From: Sphingobacteriia bacterium
Lineage (GTDB): Bacteria > Bacteroidota > Bacteroidia > NS11-12g > UBA9320
Length of the DNA: 49,371 nucleotides
Direction: 5' to 3'
Assembly: GCA_008080835.1 (NCBI GenBank)
Contig: VMDK01000116.1
Span: 1 to 49,371, forward strand
Positions 34,241 to 42,959 of this stretch are shown in pieces. The first letter of the stretch is position 1; the number at the start of each line of letters is the position of its first letter. A program made the translations under genes and the position numbers. The notes under the pieces were generated by a model, which made no database searches, had not been told where the DNA came from, and saw only the letters and a list, made by a program, of their open reading frames with translations.

Positions 34241-34403
34241 TCACGCGATGAATCGCGTGAATACGGTAATGGTATGGGTTGTCCTTAAACTAAAGTTAAA
34301 GCTTGGACAAATCTCTATCCTCCGTAGAACAAGGAACCCTGAGATCGAAACGTTCCATGAACTGCAAGCAACTCAGACTGTATTTGCGCGATTCATCGCG
34401 CAA
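34241..34403. repeat. REP/BIME-like unit 2 (mirrored palindromes)
   Basis: This is a direct repeat of unit 1 exactly 200 bp downstream. It opens with TCACGCGATGAATCGCGTGA (34241-34260) and ends with a perfect TTGCGCGATTCATCGCGCAA (34384-34403). The cores GATGAATC and GATTCATC are reverse complements, so the two ends face each other as in E. coli BIMEs. It ends 25 bp from the MFS stop codon. Confidence 0.85.
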
Positions 34404-34428
34404 GAAGGACCAAAAGGAGTCCTTGCTC

Positions 34429-35763
34429 TTACAATCCCTCCCCGGCTCCTTCCGGCACATCGCTGTTCTTCATTAAGAACAAGAGTCCCATCCCAACCAC
34501 AAAGATGAACATAAGCATCAGCACGGAGGTTCTCATGCCTTCAGTGACTCCATTCAACCACCCAAATAGAAATGGACCGATCACGAGTCCCATTTTTTCG
34601 AGTACGTCATAGAAGCTGAAATAGGAAGCGTGATCTTTCGTATCGGGTAGCATTTTGGCATATGTGGATCGAGACATCGATTGGATCCCACCCATGACGA
34701 AGCCGACAATCGCAGCCAGTATATAGAATTCTGTTGGTGTATGAATGAAATACGCGATCACGCAAACAAGGATCCAGATGAATACCCCGATCTTGAGAAC
34801 GGAGATGTTACCTATGCGTTTGGACAATCTTGACATCACAGTCGCTCCTACAATGGCGATCAGTTGAATGATTATAATACTGATGATCAACCCTGAGCTG
34901 TCCTTTTCTCCGTCAGGACCCAATGGCCAGTCGATCTCTGTACTGGCAAAGAGCACAGCAAGTAGCATGATGGTTTGAACGCCCATATTGAACGTAAAGA
35001 ATGCTGCCAGAAACTTCTTCAGTCGCGGAATAGTCTGTAACTCCAACCATACCTTTTTCAACTCCTGAAAACCTTTGTACAGGTATCTTCGATCGACCTT
35101 TTCGGTATTTCTGGCTTCTCGTTCTGGCAGTCGGCTATAGGTGATCTGAGCGAATCCTGCCCACCACAGACCAACCAGGAGGAATCCATTTCTAATATCC
35201 CAGTTGTAGATCTTGTTCATCGCAAGAATGAATACCAGCAGAAGAACACTTCCTATATAACCCAACGAAAATCCCTTTGCACTCACACGATCATGCTGAT
35301 CGGGTGTAGCGATCTCCGGTAAGTACGCATTGTAGAACACAAGACTGCCCCAAAACCCAATACTCGCTAAGAACGGAGATAACATGCTGAGTTCGAGCTG
35401 ATCCTTGTCGAAAAAGTACAGACTGATACACGCGAATGCTCCCATGTAGCAGAAGAATTTCATAAAACTCTTCTTGTTGCCCTTGTAATCCGCAATTCCT
35501 GAAAGGATCGGAACCGTTAACACGATGATCAGGAACGAGAGAGAGAATATATAGCTGTAGAGCTCGGTATTGACGAATTCACGGCCAAAGAATCGAACAA
35601 GGCTTACCTCTCTGTCATCTCCATTAATGCGGGTATAATGAACAGCCACATTTTGGAAGAAAATTGGGAATATGGTAGAAGTAATGACAAGATTATAGAC
35701 CGAATTGGCCCAATCGTAAAATGCCCATCCATTGATGACCTTTGGATCGTTCTTGCGACTCAT
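34429..35763 (-). CDS. MFS transporter, Atg22/UMF1-like
   Basis: This 444-residue transporter has about twelve hydrophobic helices. The N-terminus (INGWAFYDWANSVYNLVITS) is the hallmark of the Atg22/UMF1 branch, and the motif GGIQSMSRSTYAKMLPDTKDHASYFSFYDVLEK is conserved in it. The branch includes vacuolar amino-acid exporters in fungi; the bacterial substrate is unknown. It is last in the tig-clpP-clpX direction, ~40 bp after clpX. A weak AAGGAC/GTCCTT hairpin (34405-34424) follows its stop, then the REP-like units. Confidence 0.9.
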   Translation of the reverse strand: MSRKNDPKVINGWAFYDWANSVYNLVITSTIFPIFFQNVAVHYTRINGDDREVSLVRFFGREFVNTELYSYIFSLSFLIIVLTVPILSGIADYKGNKKSFMKFFCYMGAFACISLYFFDKDQLELSMLSPFLASIGFWGSLVFYNAYLPEIATPDQHDRVSAKGFSLGYIGSVLLLVFILAMNKIYNWDIRNGFLLVGLWWAGFAQITYSRLPEREARNTEKVDRRYLYKGFQELKKVWLELQTIPRLKKFLAAFFTFNMGVQTIMLLAVLFASTEIDWPLGPDGEKDSSGLIISIIIIQLIAIVGATVMSRLSKRIGNISVLKIGVFIWILVCVIAYFIHTPTEFYILAAIVGFVMGGIQSMSRSTYAKMLPDTKDHASYFSFYDVLEKMGLVIGPFLFGWLNGVTEGMRTSVLMLMFIFVVGMGLLFLMKNSDVPEGAGEGL

Positions 35764-35803
35764 TCAGGCAAGAACGCTAAATTTCAGGAGTTTGACAACA
35801 TGA

Positions 35804-37033
35804 TCAGGCTGCCTTCAAATGAAACTTCTTCAACTTCATTTCGGCATCCTTGAGCCCAACTTCGATGCGCTTGGAATTCTCATCGGACGGCGACTCATAC
35901 ATGTAGTCCACGAAGATGGCTTCACAGATCGACCTCAGTCCACGTGCACCAAGTTTGAATTCGACCGCTTTGTCCACGATGTATTCGATGATCTCGTCGC
36001 CAACTAGAAGCTCCTTGTCTTCCAATTCGAACAAGCGCTTATATTGTCGGATCAAGGCATTCTTTGGTTCTATGAGGATCGCTTTCAAAGCATCGCGATC
36101 TAGTGTATCGAGGTACGTGAGTACCGGCAGACGCCCAATGATCTCAGGGATCAATCCGTAATGTTTCAGGTCAAGAGGAGTAACGTGACTCAGTATTGAA
36201 CTATCATCCACTACGTCCTGCAGTTTCTCAGCTTTGAATCCAAGTGAAGATTTTTGGATCCTTCGTTCGATGACTTTGTCGACTCCTTCAAATGCTCCTC
36301 CGCAGATGAAAAGGATATTGGAAGTGTCAACCTGAATGTACTTCTGGTCGGGGTGCTTCCTTCCTCCTTGCGGTGGGATATTGGCCGTTGTACCTTCCAG
36401 CAGCTTCAGCAATGCCTGTTGCACACCTTCACCACTCACATCTCTTGTGATACTCGGATTGTCGCTCTTCCTGGAGATCTTGTCAATCTCGTCGATGTAG
36501 ATGATCCCGCGCTCTGCTTCTTCTACATTGTAATCAGCACTTTGCAAGAGTCTGGAAATGATGCTCTCGACATCCTCCCCGACATAACCGGCTTCCGTAA
36601 GCACCGTGGCATCAGCAATGCAGAAAGGAACTTGAAGTACGCGTGCCAGGGTCTTGGCCAATAAGGTTTTCCCTGTTCCGGTCTCCCCGACCATCATGAT
36701 GTTCGATTTCTCGAGCTCCACGAAGCCTTGATCCATATCGCGACCCGGATTCATCAATCGCTTGTAGTGATTGTACACCGCGACTGAAAGTACCTTCTTG
36801 GCCTCTTCCTGACCGATCACGTACTCCTCGAGATGTTCTTTGATCTCTTTCGGTTTGAGCAGATTTGGCTCGAAACTACCTTTGCCCTTCTTGCGCTTCA
36901 GTTCTTCCTGAACGATGGTATGCCCCTGTTCAATGCAAGCATCGCAGATATTCGCATCGATACCGGAAACGAGAAGATCTACTTCATGATTCTTCCTTCC
37001 ACAAAAGGAACAATATGACTCTTTCTCTTCCAA
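35804..37033 (-). CDS. clpX: ATP-dependent Clp protease ATP-binding subunit ClpX
   Basis: This AAA+ unfoldase feeds tagged proteins to ClpP. The 409 residues have the N-terminal zinc-binding domain ([27 protein letters not shown]), Walker [17 protein letters not shown], Walker [11 protein letters not shown], the pore loop GYVGEDVES and the ClpP-contacting IGF-type region. The only possible start that keeps the zinc domain is TTG 37033, one base after the clpP stop (TGA-T-TTG). No ATG occurs in the in-frame upstream stretch. Rare start and tight spacing should tie ClpX output to ClpP translation. Confidence 0.97.
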   Translation of the reverse strand: MEEKESYCSFCGRKNHEVDLLVSGIDANICDACIEQGHTIVQEELKRKKGKGSFEPNLLKPKEIKEHLEEYVIGQEEAKKVLSVAVYNHYKRLMNPGRDMDQGFVELEKSNIMMVGETGTGKTLLAKTLARVLQVPFCIADATVLTEAGYVGEDVESIISRLLQSADYNVEEAERGIIYIDEIDKISRKSDNPSITRDVSGEGVQQALLKLLEGTTANIPPQGGRKHPDQKYIQVDTSNILFICGGAFEGVDKVIERRIQKSSLGFKAEKLQDVVDDSSILSHVTPLDLKHYGLIPEIIGRLPVLTYLDTLDRDALKAILIEPKNALIRQYKRLFELEDKELLVGDEIIEYIVDKAVEFKLGARGLRSICEAIFVDYMYESPSDENSKRIEVGLKDAEMKLKKFHLKAA

Positions 37034-37034
37034 A

Positions 37035-37724
37035 TCAGGATTTTCGGGTGGTTTTGGTCAAGATATCATCGACCATACCGTAGGCTTTTGCTTCAGCTGC
37101 AGTCATCCAATAATCGCGGTCCGAATCCTTTTCAACCTTTTTCATGGTTTGTCCGGAATGATTGGAGATGATCTGGTACAATTCAGTCTTAACCTTTTTG
37201 ATCTCGTTCACTTGGATCTCCATATCACTGGCTTGCCCTTGAGCTCCACCGAGAGGCTGATGGATCATAACGCGTGAGTGAGGCAATGCGGAACGTTTTC
37301 CTTCTACACCTGCACACAACAGAACCGCAGCCATAGAAGCTGCAATTCCCGTACAGATCGTTGCCACGTCTGAGGAGATGAATTGCATCGTGTCGTAGAT
37401 CCCAAGACCTGCGTACACGGATCCTCCCGGACTATTGATGTAGATCTGAATGTCGCGGTTAGGATCTGTTGAATCCAGGAACAGCAGCTGTCCCATTATG
37501 ATATTCGCAACTTGATCATTGATAGGTACACCCAGAAAGATGATGCGATCCATCATCAATCTTGAGAATATATCCATAGAGGCCACATTCAACTGGCGCT
37601 CTTCGATGATGTTCGGTGTCAATCCTACTGGACCTATGCTGCTTTGAATATGGTGATCCACGGCCATGCTGTTGAGGCCGAGGTGTTTGGTAGCGTATAG
37701 CTTAAATTCTTTTCCGTAATCCAT
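37035..37724 (-). CDS. clpP: ATP-dependent Clp protease proteolytic subunit
   Basis: This 229-residue serine peptidase forms the barrel that degrades proteins delivered by ClpX. The triad is visible: Ser in [12 protein letters not shown], His in [15 protein letters not shown], Asp in [14 protein letters not shown] 37724 is used (the track starts at a TTG). The N-terminal ~45 residues before LTPNIIEER are a possible propeptide. It has its own -7 box (TAATTTTG) between it and tig. Confidence 0.97.
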   Translation of the reverse strand: MDYGKEFKLYATKHLGLNSMAVDHHIQSSIGPVGLTPNIIEERQLNVASMDIFSRLMMDRIIFLGVPINDQVANIIMGQLLFLDSTDPNRDIQIYINSPGGSVYAGLGIYDTMQFISSDVATICTGIAASMAAVLLCAGVEGKRSALPHSRVMIHQPLGGAQGQASDMEIQVNEIKKVKTELYQIISNHSGQTMKKVEKDSDRDYWMTAAEAKAYGMVDDILTKTTRKS

Positions 37725-37741
37725 AGTTTGGTTTATCAACC

Positions 37742-37749
37742 AAAATTAA
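37742..37749 (-). promoter_or_regulatory. -7 box for clpP-clpX
   Basis: The minus strand reads TAATTTTG, an exact consensus match, in the 32-bp gap between the tig stop and the clpP ATG. It would give clpPX a promoter independent of tig. Confidence 0.5.
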
Positions 37750-37756
37750 CAAATAA

Positions 37757-39139
37757 TCAATGATTATGTTGTTCGTTGTGCTTCTGCAGGATGTCGTAGA
37801 ATTTGTCGGCTGTTACTTCCTTCTCTTCAATCTTGATCATGTCTTTGATGATCTCCGTAACACGGTTAGTTACGGCGATATCACGCACCTGTCGCATATA
37901 GTTCTCGTCACCGCGGTTGCGCTGCTCAAACTCGCGAACTGTATCAAAATCAGGATTTTGCATACCGTACTGGCGCAACATATTTGCGGTGTAGCCCAAC
38001 GAGGTCTGGTTGATCTCGTCTGAGGTAAGCTCCACATTGTTGTCTTCGAGGAGTTTCTCTTTCACCAATTGTGTACGCAAGCCGTTTGCCTCTTTGGCGT
38101 ATTGCTCATCCGTACTTTCTTCGGTATAGGTGTCAGGGTATGACTGCTGCAACCAACGCTTCAGGAATTCGTCCGGAAGTTCGAAGTCGTGCTTGTCCTG
38201 GATCAGGTGCTGGACTTCGTGGTTCACGTGATGCTCCGTCTCAGATCGGTAATAGTTCTCGAGATTTTCCTGGATCTTCTCCCTGAACATCTCTTCGCTT
38301 TCGATCTGTCCTTCCCCAAATACTTTATCGAAAAGGCTTTGATCGATCGGTGATGGATTGAATCGCTTCACTTCCGTGATATGGAATCGGAACTTCTTAT
38401 TCAGGTCCTTGATCCCTTCAGCAGGTAATCCGAGCGTTGAGGTCATGACATTCTCGTTGTCATTGAACATTTTGAATACATCAACGTCCACGTCGTCGCC
38501 GATCTTCTTACCCATCAATGCTGTACGCGTCTTCTTGTCCTTGATCATCTCCAACAGCACAGTTGTGGTCTTTCCTTCCACTCCACCTTCCAGAGGGTTC
38601 CCTTTGTCGTCGAGCTCGGTCAAGGTACCGCTCAGGCTGTCGTTGTCTTCCTCAGTCTTCTCAATGACTTCCAGAGAGCCGTAACGCTTGCTCAAGTTTT
38701 CGATCTCCTTGTCAACTTCTTTCTCATCAACCTTGATGACGTATCGAGTAAGCTTATTCTTCTTACTGAATTTGATCTCAAATTCCGGAGTCAGTCCCAG
38801 ATCGAAATGCAAGACGAAGTTCTCACCGTTCTCAAAGTCCAATTCGCTGTCCTTTGATTCAGAATTCAAAGGCTGACCAAGAATATCGATCTTGTTTTCT
38901 TTCAAATAGTCGTAGAGCGCACTTGAAGCAAGTTTATTGATCTCATCTGCGAGGATCGACGTTCCCGCCATCTTTCTGATCATACCCATTGGAGCCATAC
39001 CAGGACGAAAACCCGGGATGTTCGCACGCTTTCTGTAACTCTTCAAGTTCTCCTCAACTCTTGGCTTGTAGTCTTCTGGTTGAAGTTCTACCGTCAATAC
39101 GGCATTGAGGTCATCCTTTTTGTCTAAACTTACGTTCAC
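37757..39139 (-). CDS. tig: Trigger factor
   Basis: This ribosome-associated chaperone and prolyl isomerase catches nascent chains. The long track ORF overlaps tRNA-Leu; the true start is GTG 39139 (MNVSLDKKDDLNAVLTVEL), giving 460 residues. The ribosome-docking signature is IPGFRPGMAPMGMIRK, with Met in place of the usual Lys. The FKBP-like domain is weak (IDKSLSGTLTELDDKGNPLEGG region), as in other Bacteroidota, so isomerase activity is doubtful. It lies 37 bp after tRNA-Leu on the same strand and precedes clpP-clpX, the classic quality-control cluster. Confidence 0.95.
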   Translation of the reverse strand: MNVSLDKKDDLNAVLTVELQPEDYKPRVEENLKSYRKRANIPGFRPGMAPMGMIRKMAGTSILADEINKLASSALYDYLKENKIDILGQPLNSESKDSELDFENGENFVLHFDLGLTPEFEIKFSKKNKLTRYVIKVDEKEVDKEIENLSKRYGSLEVIEKTEEDNDSLSGTLTELDDKGNPLEGGVEGKTTTVLLEMIKDKKTRTALMGKKIGDDVDVDVFKMFNDNENVMTSTLGLPAEGIKDLNKKFRFHITEVKRFNPSPIDQSLFDKVFGEGQIESEEMFREKIQENLENYYRSETEHHVNHEVQHLIQDKHDFELPDEFLKRWLQQSYPDTYTEESTDEQYAKEANGLRTQLVKEKLLEDNNVELTSDEINQTSLGYTANMLRQYGMQNPDFDTVREFEQRNRGDENYMRQVRDIAVTNRVTEIIKDMIKIEEKEVTADKFYDILQKHNEQHNH

Positions 39140-39175
39140 GGAAAAATAATTTGGATTTGATTCTAAGAAATGTTG

Positions 39176-39257
39176 TGCGGGTGAAAGGACTCGAACCTTC
39201 ACGCCTTGCGGCACTAGATCCTAAATCTAGCGTGTCTACCAATTCCACCACACCCGC
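39176..39257 (-). tRNA. tRNA-Leu (anticodon TAG)
   Basis: The minus strand folds as a class II tRNA: acceptor GCGGGTG/CACCCGC, D-arm with GGTAGACACGC, anticodon stem CTAGA/TCTAG around TTTAGGA (anticodon TAG), variable arm TGCCGCAAGGCGT, and T-loop GGTTCGAGTCC. Discriminator A; CCA is not encoded. It lies just upstream of tig and may share its transcript. Confidence 0.95.
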
Positions 39258-39314
39258 TAAAGGGCTGCAAAGGTACATCAATTCGAAATAAAAAAACGCC
39301 AAAGATGGCTCAAT

Positions 39315-39344
39315 AAAAAAAGCCCGATCCAAAAGGACCGGGCT
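39315..39344 (-). terminator. Terminator of the T9SS sialidase-like gene
   Basis: On the minus strand AGCCCGGTCC pairs with GGATCGGGCT (one mismatch) around a TTTT loop, followed by a run of seven T. It lies 20 bp after the stop of the minus-strand gene 39365-41317 and separates it from tRNA-Leu. Confidence 0.9.
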
Positions 39345-39364
39345 TCTTCAAAATATTGTTCGAA

Positions 39365-41317
39365 TCAGTCGATGACTTTCATCTTGCGAGTCACTTTGTG
39401 ATCGCCTGAAGTCAGCGTGTAGAAGTAGATACCAGGGTTCAGCTGAGAACCATCGATCACGATCTGATGGTTACCTGCTGTTTTGTATCCAAGTTCCTTG
39501 TTCATCACTTCTTTTCCCAGAATATCAGTCACCGTAAGATCCAGATCGCTTCCGCTTCTCATGTAGATCGTTACAGTGGTCATTCCTGCGAATGGGTTCG
39601 GGTAGTTCTGGCTAACAACGAAAACTTTGGCATCCAGATCTCTTGAAGGAGCACTCAGGTTGTTTGCGCCGAGAATTCCTGCCATGATATCTGATGTAGG
39701 GATCGCTGCGTAGTAGATTCCAACTTCATCATTAGGATGCAGTCCTGTATTACCATTGTTCTGCAAGTGAGTTCCTGGATAATCATCCGCCTGGAAGATG
39801 AAGTGGATATAATCGTCAGCCATTCTCGCCTGGCTTCCGAATACACATTCCTTAGTTCTCCACTGAGTAGCATTCTGTGCGTCTGACCAAGTATCTCCGT
39901 TATCATCAGAATATACCACATTTACGTTACGTAGATTCGCTCCGAAGTCGTGAAAGATCAACTCAAGAGGAGCATCATAAGTCACGAACAAGTTGTTGTT
40001 CGCATCGACAGAGATACTCGGGTGAGTTGAAATACTTGTACGTCCGTAACGCGCAGCGTAAGATAGTCCGCTTGGAGGCTGACCATCAGTACCAAGAGAT
40101 GCTGTTGTTTCACTAGCTATAGTCCAGTTATCACCAGTCTCAGGATCGGTTGCCAGGTCCATATCGATAGGAGTACCACAGATCTTCCACTGAGGGCTGT
40201 TCTCGCTCCAGTGGTACATGCTGAAAAATTGTGGGATGAAGATTGACTCATCAGTAGTGTCATCGTCATAGATCCTGAGCAATCCGGTAACGATATGGCA
40301 GTCGCCGTTGTTATCGATCACCACATCTACAGAACCATCGTTGGTCACGTAGTTTGAATCTTGAGAAAGAAGAGCTTTACCCCATTTGTACTTAGGAACA
40401 GGAGTTGGAAGAGCATCCGTTTTGGTCCAGTTTTGACCATTGTCAGTTGACTTCCAAAGAGCAAGGTCCTTTGCAATACCACCGATCACTACGGCAACAG
40501 TGCTTCCTTTTACGTCAATAGCGTAGGTGTCACCTCCACCGTTGTCATACTCCGTGCTGTCGTAACCAGGCATGAGCATATGCTCAACAGCCCAAGTCGC
40601 TCCTCCGTCGTCTGACCGTGAGTACGTAGTTGGGTTAGAGATACCTCCGATTAAAGTCTCAGGTACTGCACCACCATCTGACCAGAAGTTACAGATCAAA
40701 TGGATCGTGTCACCATTCACAGCCATTCTGTTCCAGATAGGTACACCATTGTTGTATTGCAGACGAGCTGCACTGCTTGTCCAGGTGGTAGAGCTCTTGC
40801 TCGGCTTTGTAGCCTGGATGAACCCACCGTCTGAACTGATGTGAGCAAAAGTGGTGATCGAACCATCGCTCAGCTCAGCGATGCTCGGCCATCCTGTTCT
40901 GCTTGTCTCAGTACGAGCAGTAGGTCCGGCTCCCCAAGAGGAACCATCGAAGTAGTTGAAACCAGTTCCACGTTGTGGCCATCCGGAAGATGCATCTGGA
41001 CTGTACGTCCACACCGTGCTGACCGTACCGTCGTCGTGCAATAGCAAGCGTCGTCCTACAGCGGCGTTGGACTGAAGGTCGTAATAAGACGTTCCGATGT
41101 TCACGAATGAGTACACGTCCTGTCTGGATTTTTCCAGAGTACCCTCTGTGTAGGGAACGTGTGGCATTCCTTGAATGTGTTCGCCGGCTGAAATGTCAAC
41201 CGCCTTGATCATGTCCTTGGTTACTTCATCATTATCGGTCTTTCGCAAATCGCTCACAGACTGAGCGCTCACAACTCCCGACACCAATACAGCACCGATT
41301 AGTAACACTTTTTTCAT
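39365..41317 (-). CDS. Secreted sialidase-like (BNR) protein with type A T9SS sorting domain
   Basis: This 650-residue protein has a clean signal peptide (KKVLLIGAVLVSGVVSAQS), a ~540-residue region and a type A sorting domain (VSQNYPNPFAGMTTVTIYMR ... HKVTRKMKVID). The middle shows BNR-type Asp-box turns (SDDGGATWAVEH, STDNGQNWTKTD, SDDNGDTWSDAQN), as in six-bladed sialidase propellers. The catalytic Arg triad and nucleophile Tyr cannot be placed with confidence, so enzyme activity is unproven. A near-consensus promoter lies upstream. It has a dedicated terminator, suggesting strong independent expression. Confidence 0.9.
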   Translation of the reverse strand: MKKVLLIGAVLVSGVVSAQSVSDLRKTDNDEVTKDMIKAVDISAGEHIQGMPHVPYTEGTLEKSRQDVYSFVNIGTSYYDLQSNAAVGRRLLLHDDGTVSTVWTYSPDASSGWPQRGTGFNYFDGSSWGAGPTARTETSRTGWPSIAELSDGSITTFAHISSDGGFIQATKPSKSSTTWTSSAARLQYNNGVPIWNRMAVNGDTIHLICNFWSDGGAVPETLIGGISNPTTYSRSDDGGATWAVEHMLMPGYDSTEYDNGGGDTYAIDVKGSTVAVVIGGIAKDLALWKSTDNGQNWTKTDALPTPVPKYKWGKALLSQDSNYVTNDGSVDVVIDNNGDCHIVTGLLRIYDDDTTDESIFIPQFFSMYHWSENSPQWKICGTPIDMDLATDPETGDNWTIASETTASLGTDGQPPSGLSYAARYGRTSISTHPSISVDANNNLFVTYDAPLELIFHDFGANLRNVNVVYSDDNGDTWSDAQNATQWRTKECVFGSQARMADDYIHFIFQADDYPGTHLQNNGNTGLHPNDEVGIYYAAIPTSDIMAGILGANNLSAPSRDLDAKVFVVSQNYPNPFAGMTTVTIYMRSGSDLDLTVTDILGKEVMNKELGYKTAGNHQIVIDGSQLNPGIYFYTLTSGDHKVTRKMKVID

Positions 41318-41335
41318 ATTCCTTGATTCAATCTT

Positions 41336-41363
41336 AAAAGTTATACAATTGTTAATCCTACAA
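41336..41363 (-). promoter_or_regulatory. Near-consensus promoter for the sialidase-like gene
   Basis: On the minus strand TTG (41363-41361) is followed after 17 bp by TAACTTTT (41343-41336), one base off TAnnTTTG. The ATG is 18 bp downstream. Confidence 0.4.
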
Positions 41364-41373
41364 GTATAGGAGA

Positions 41374-42387
41374 TTAGCTAGTTATCCTTACAATCATTTC
41401 TCTCAAAAGTTCATAAGAGGAGGCTTGTTTCTCGCCCATTCCTTTGACTCTCAGGTCCATTTCGTGAAACACAACGATGTTTCTTTGTAATTCTTTGACG
41501 TGGTAGTGACGAGCAGCGCTCGCGTATTTCTTGGCCATGAACGGACTGGCACCCAGTGCTTTGGGTAGGTCTCCTTGCATGTGTCCGCCTACTTCGTGTA
41601 CGATCAATAGTCTTTTGAAATAGTTGAAGACCATAGGGATGATCATCTGCAAAGGGAAGTTCTTTTTGTCCTTGCCGATCACCGAAGCGATATCCAATGC
41701 GCGGTTCAAATTTCGATTGCCAAGAGCTTCTGTGAATTCGAAGATGTTGTAATCCCGGTCAATTCCGGCAGAAGCCTCGAGATCGGATACCGTGATCACC
41801 TTCTTGTCACCGTGACTGGAAAGGATCTTATCGATCTCGCCATTGATCCGATGCAGGTCTGTACCGGCAGTATTGAGAAGGATAGCCATAGCCTGATGCT
41901 CCATTTTCAAACCCAATGTACTGAGATGCGCATCCAACCAAGGTTGCATTTCGTAGTCGCGCAATTTGTTGCTTGAGAAATGCACGAATGGCTTAATCGC
42001 TTTGCCCAGCTTAGTTCCACGGTTGAGTTTCTTTCCTTTGAGCAGAAGCACTAAGACAGTGCTCTCAGTTGGGTTTTCGGCATATTCCAGAAGCTTGTCC
42101 AGCTCCTTCTCGTGTATGTATTGTGCCTCGCGGACCACGATCAGCTGATGATCGGCCATCATAGGAAATCGACGACAGGCGGTGATCAGATCCCTGATCT
42201 TGACATCTTTACCGTACAGGATCTGAAGATTGAAGGAGCGCATTTCCTCCGGCACTACTTCCGCTTCCAATCTGTCGGCGATCACATCAATGAAAAACGG
42301 CTCATCACCATCAAGTGCATAGATGGGTGAGAACTTTCTGGATGATATGCTCTTCAGTATCCCTTCGTACTCCTTGACTTGTTTCAT
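41374..42387 (-). CDS. holA: DNA polymerase III delta subunit
   Basis: This 337-residue clamp-loader subunit opens the beta clamp. The N-terminal domain starts with FSPIYALDGDEPFFIDVIADRLE, followed by LITACRRFPMMADHQLIVVREAQ and ESTVLVLLLKGKKL. The middle and C-terminal helical domains include ALGNRNLNRALDIASVIGKDKKNFP and KELQRNIVVFHEMDLRVKG. It lacks a Walker A motif, as expected for delta. It is divergent from the small nuclease-like gene with 78 bp between the starts. Confidence 0.93.
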   Translation of the reverse strand: MKQVKEYEGILKSISSRKFSPIYALDGDEPFFIDVIADRLEAEVVPEEMRSFNLQILYGKDVKIRDLITACRRFPMMADHQLIVVREAQYIHEKELDKLLEYAENPTESTVLVLLLKGKKLNRGTKLGKAIKPFVHFSSNKLRDYEMQPWLDAHLSTLGLKMEHQAMAILLNTAGTDLHRINGEIDKILSSHGDKKVITVSDLEASAGIDRDYNIFEFTEALGNRNLNRALDIASVIGKDKKNFPLQMIIPMVFNYFKRLLIVHEVGGHMQGDLPKALGASPFMAKKYASAARHYHVKELQRNIVVFHEMDLRVKGMGEKQASSYELLREMIVRITS

Positions 42388-42403
42388 GAACCTCGAATTG
42401 CGC

Positions 42404-42411
42404 TAAGTTTG
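42404..42411 (+). promoter_or_regulatory. -7 box for the HSDR_N-type gene
   Basis: TAAGTTTG matches the consensus on the plus strand, 54 bp before the ATG at 42466. A TTG at 42379-42381 lies 22 bp upstream of it. No minus-strand box was found for holA. Confidence 0.5.
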
Positions 42412-42465
42412 CGTCGACAGAATTTTGCGCTAAACTAGTCAAAGCGCATCAATCTGCAATCGGAA

Positions 42466-42921
42466 ATGTCGAATTCAAACCCACCTCCCTGGAATCCAAA
42501 ATTACGCTCCTCAGAAGGCAAGGATCTCATCTTCGATCCGGTGCGCGAGAAGTATGTGGTCAGAACTCCCGAGGAGGATGTCAGACAGTGGTTCATTCAT
42601 TACCTGCATACTCGGCTTGGATATCCCCTGAAATGCATGGGTGTGGAAAGACAGATCACCTATAATCGAATGAACAAGCGGTTCGACATACTGATCTTCG
42701 GTAATACCGGGCAGCCGGTCTGTTTGATCGAATGTAAGCGACCGAATGTTCCCCTCGACCAGTCCACCATCGATCAGGTGAGTACGTACAACTTTGGGTT
42801 GAAGGTTCCTTATCTGTGTCTGGTAAATGGAGTGGAAATGGTGGTCTGTGAGCTGGATCTGGAGAAAAATGGCTATCGATTTCTGGAAGAAATGCCACCT
42901 TATCAGTCCATCAACAATTGA
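42466..42921 (+). CDS. Stand-alone type I restriction R-subunit N-terminal (HSDR_N_2-like) nuclease domain
   Basis: This 151-residue protein consists only of a PD-(D/E)xK-type fold. It has the core motif RFDILIFGNTGQPVCLIECKRP (Asp, then E-x-K), an N-terminal helix (TPEEDVRQWFIHYLHTRLGYP) and VERQITYNRMNKRFD before it, then STIDQVSTYNFGLKVPYLCLVNG. In restriction enzymes this domain cuts DNA beside a helicase; here there is no helicase, methylase or specificity subunit. Such short proteins beside holA seem conserved in Bacteroidota, which suggests a housekeeping DNA role. That association is from memory. Confidence 0.85.
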   Translation: MSNSNPPPWNPKLRSSEGKDLIFDPVREKYVVRTPEEDVRQWFIHYLHTRLGYPLKCMGVERQITYNRMNKRFDILIFGNTGQPVCLIECKRPNVPLDQSTIDQVSTYNFGLKVPYLCLVNGVEMVVCELDLEKNGYRFLEEMPPYQSINN

Positions 42922-42944
42922 CTTAATCAATTGGCTTATTTTTG
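42918..42944 (+). promoter_or_regulatory. Promoter of the nhaD operon
   Basis: TTG (42918-42920) and TATTTTTG (42937-42944) are separated by 16 bp. The TTG overlaps the end of the upstream gene. The nhaD ATG is 15 bp after the -7 box. Confidence 0.6.
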
Positions 42945-42959
42945 CGCCAAATTCTGGGT

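Noticed and set aside
34041-34403. CRISPR array
   Set aside because: There are only two long repeats 200 bp apart with internal palindromes and no cas genes; the REP/BIME explanation fits better.
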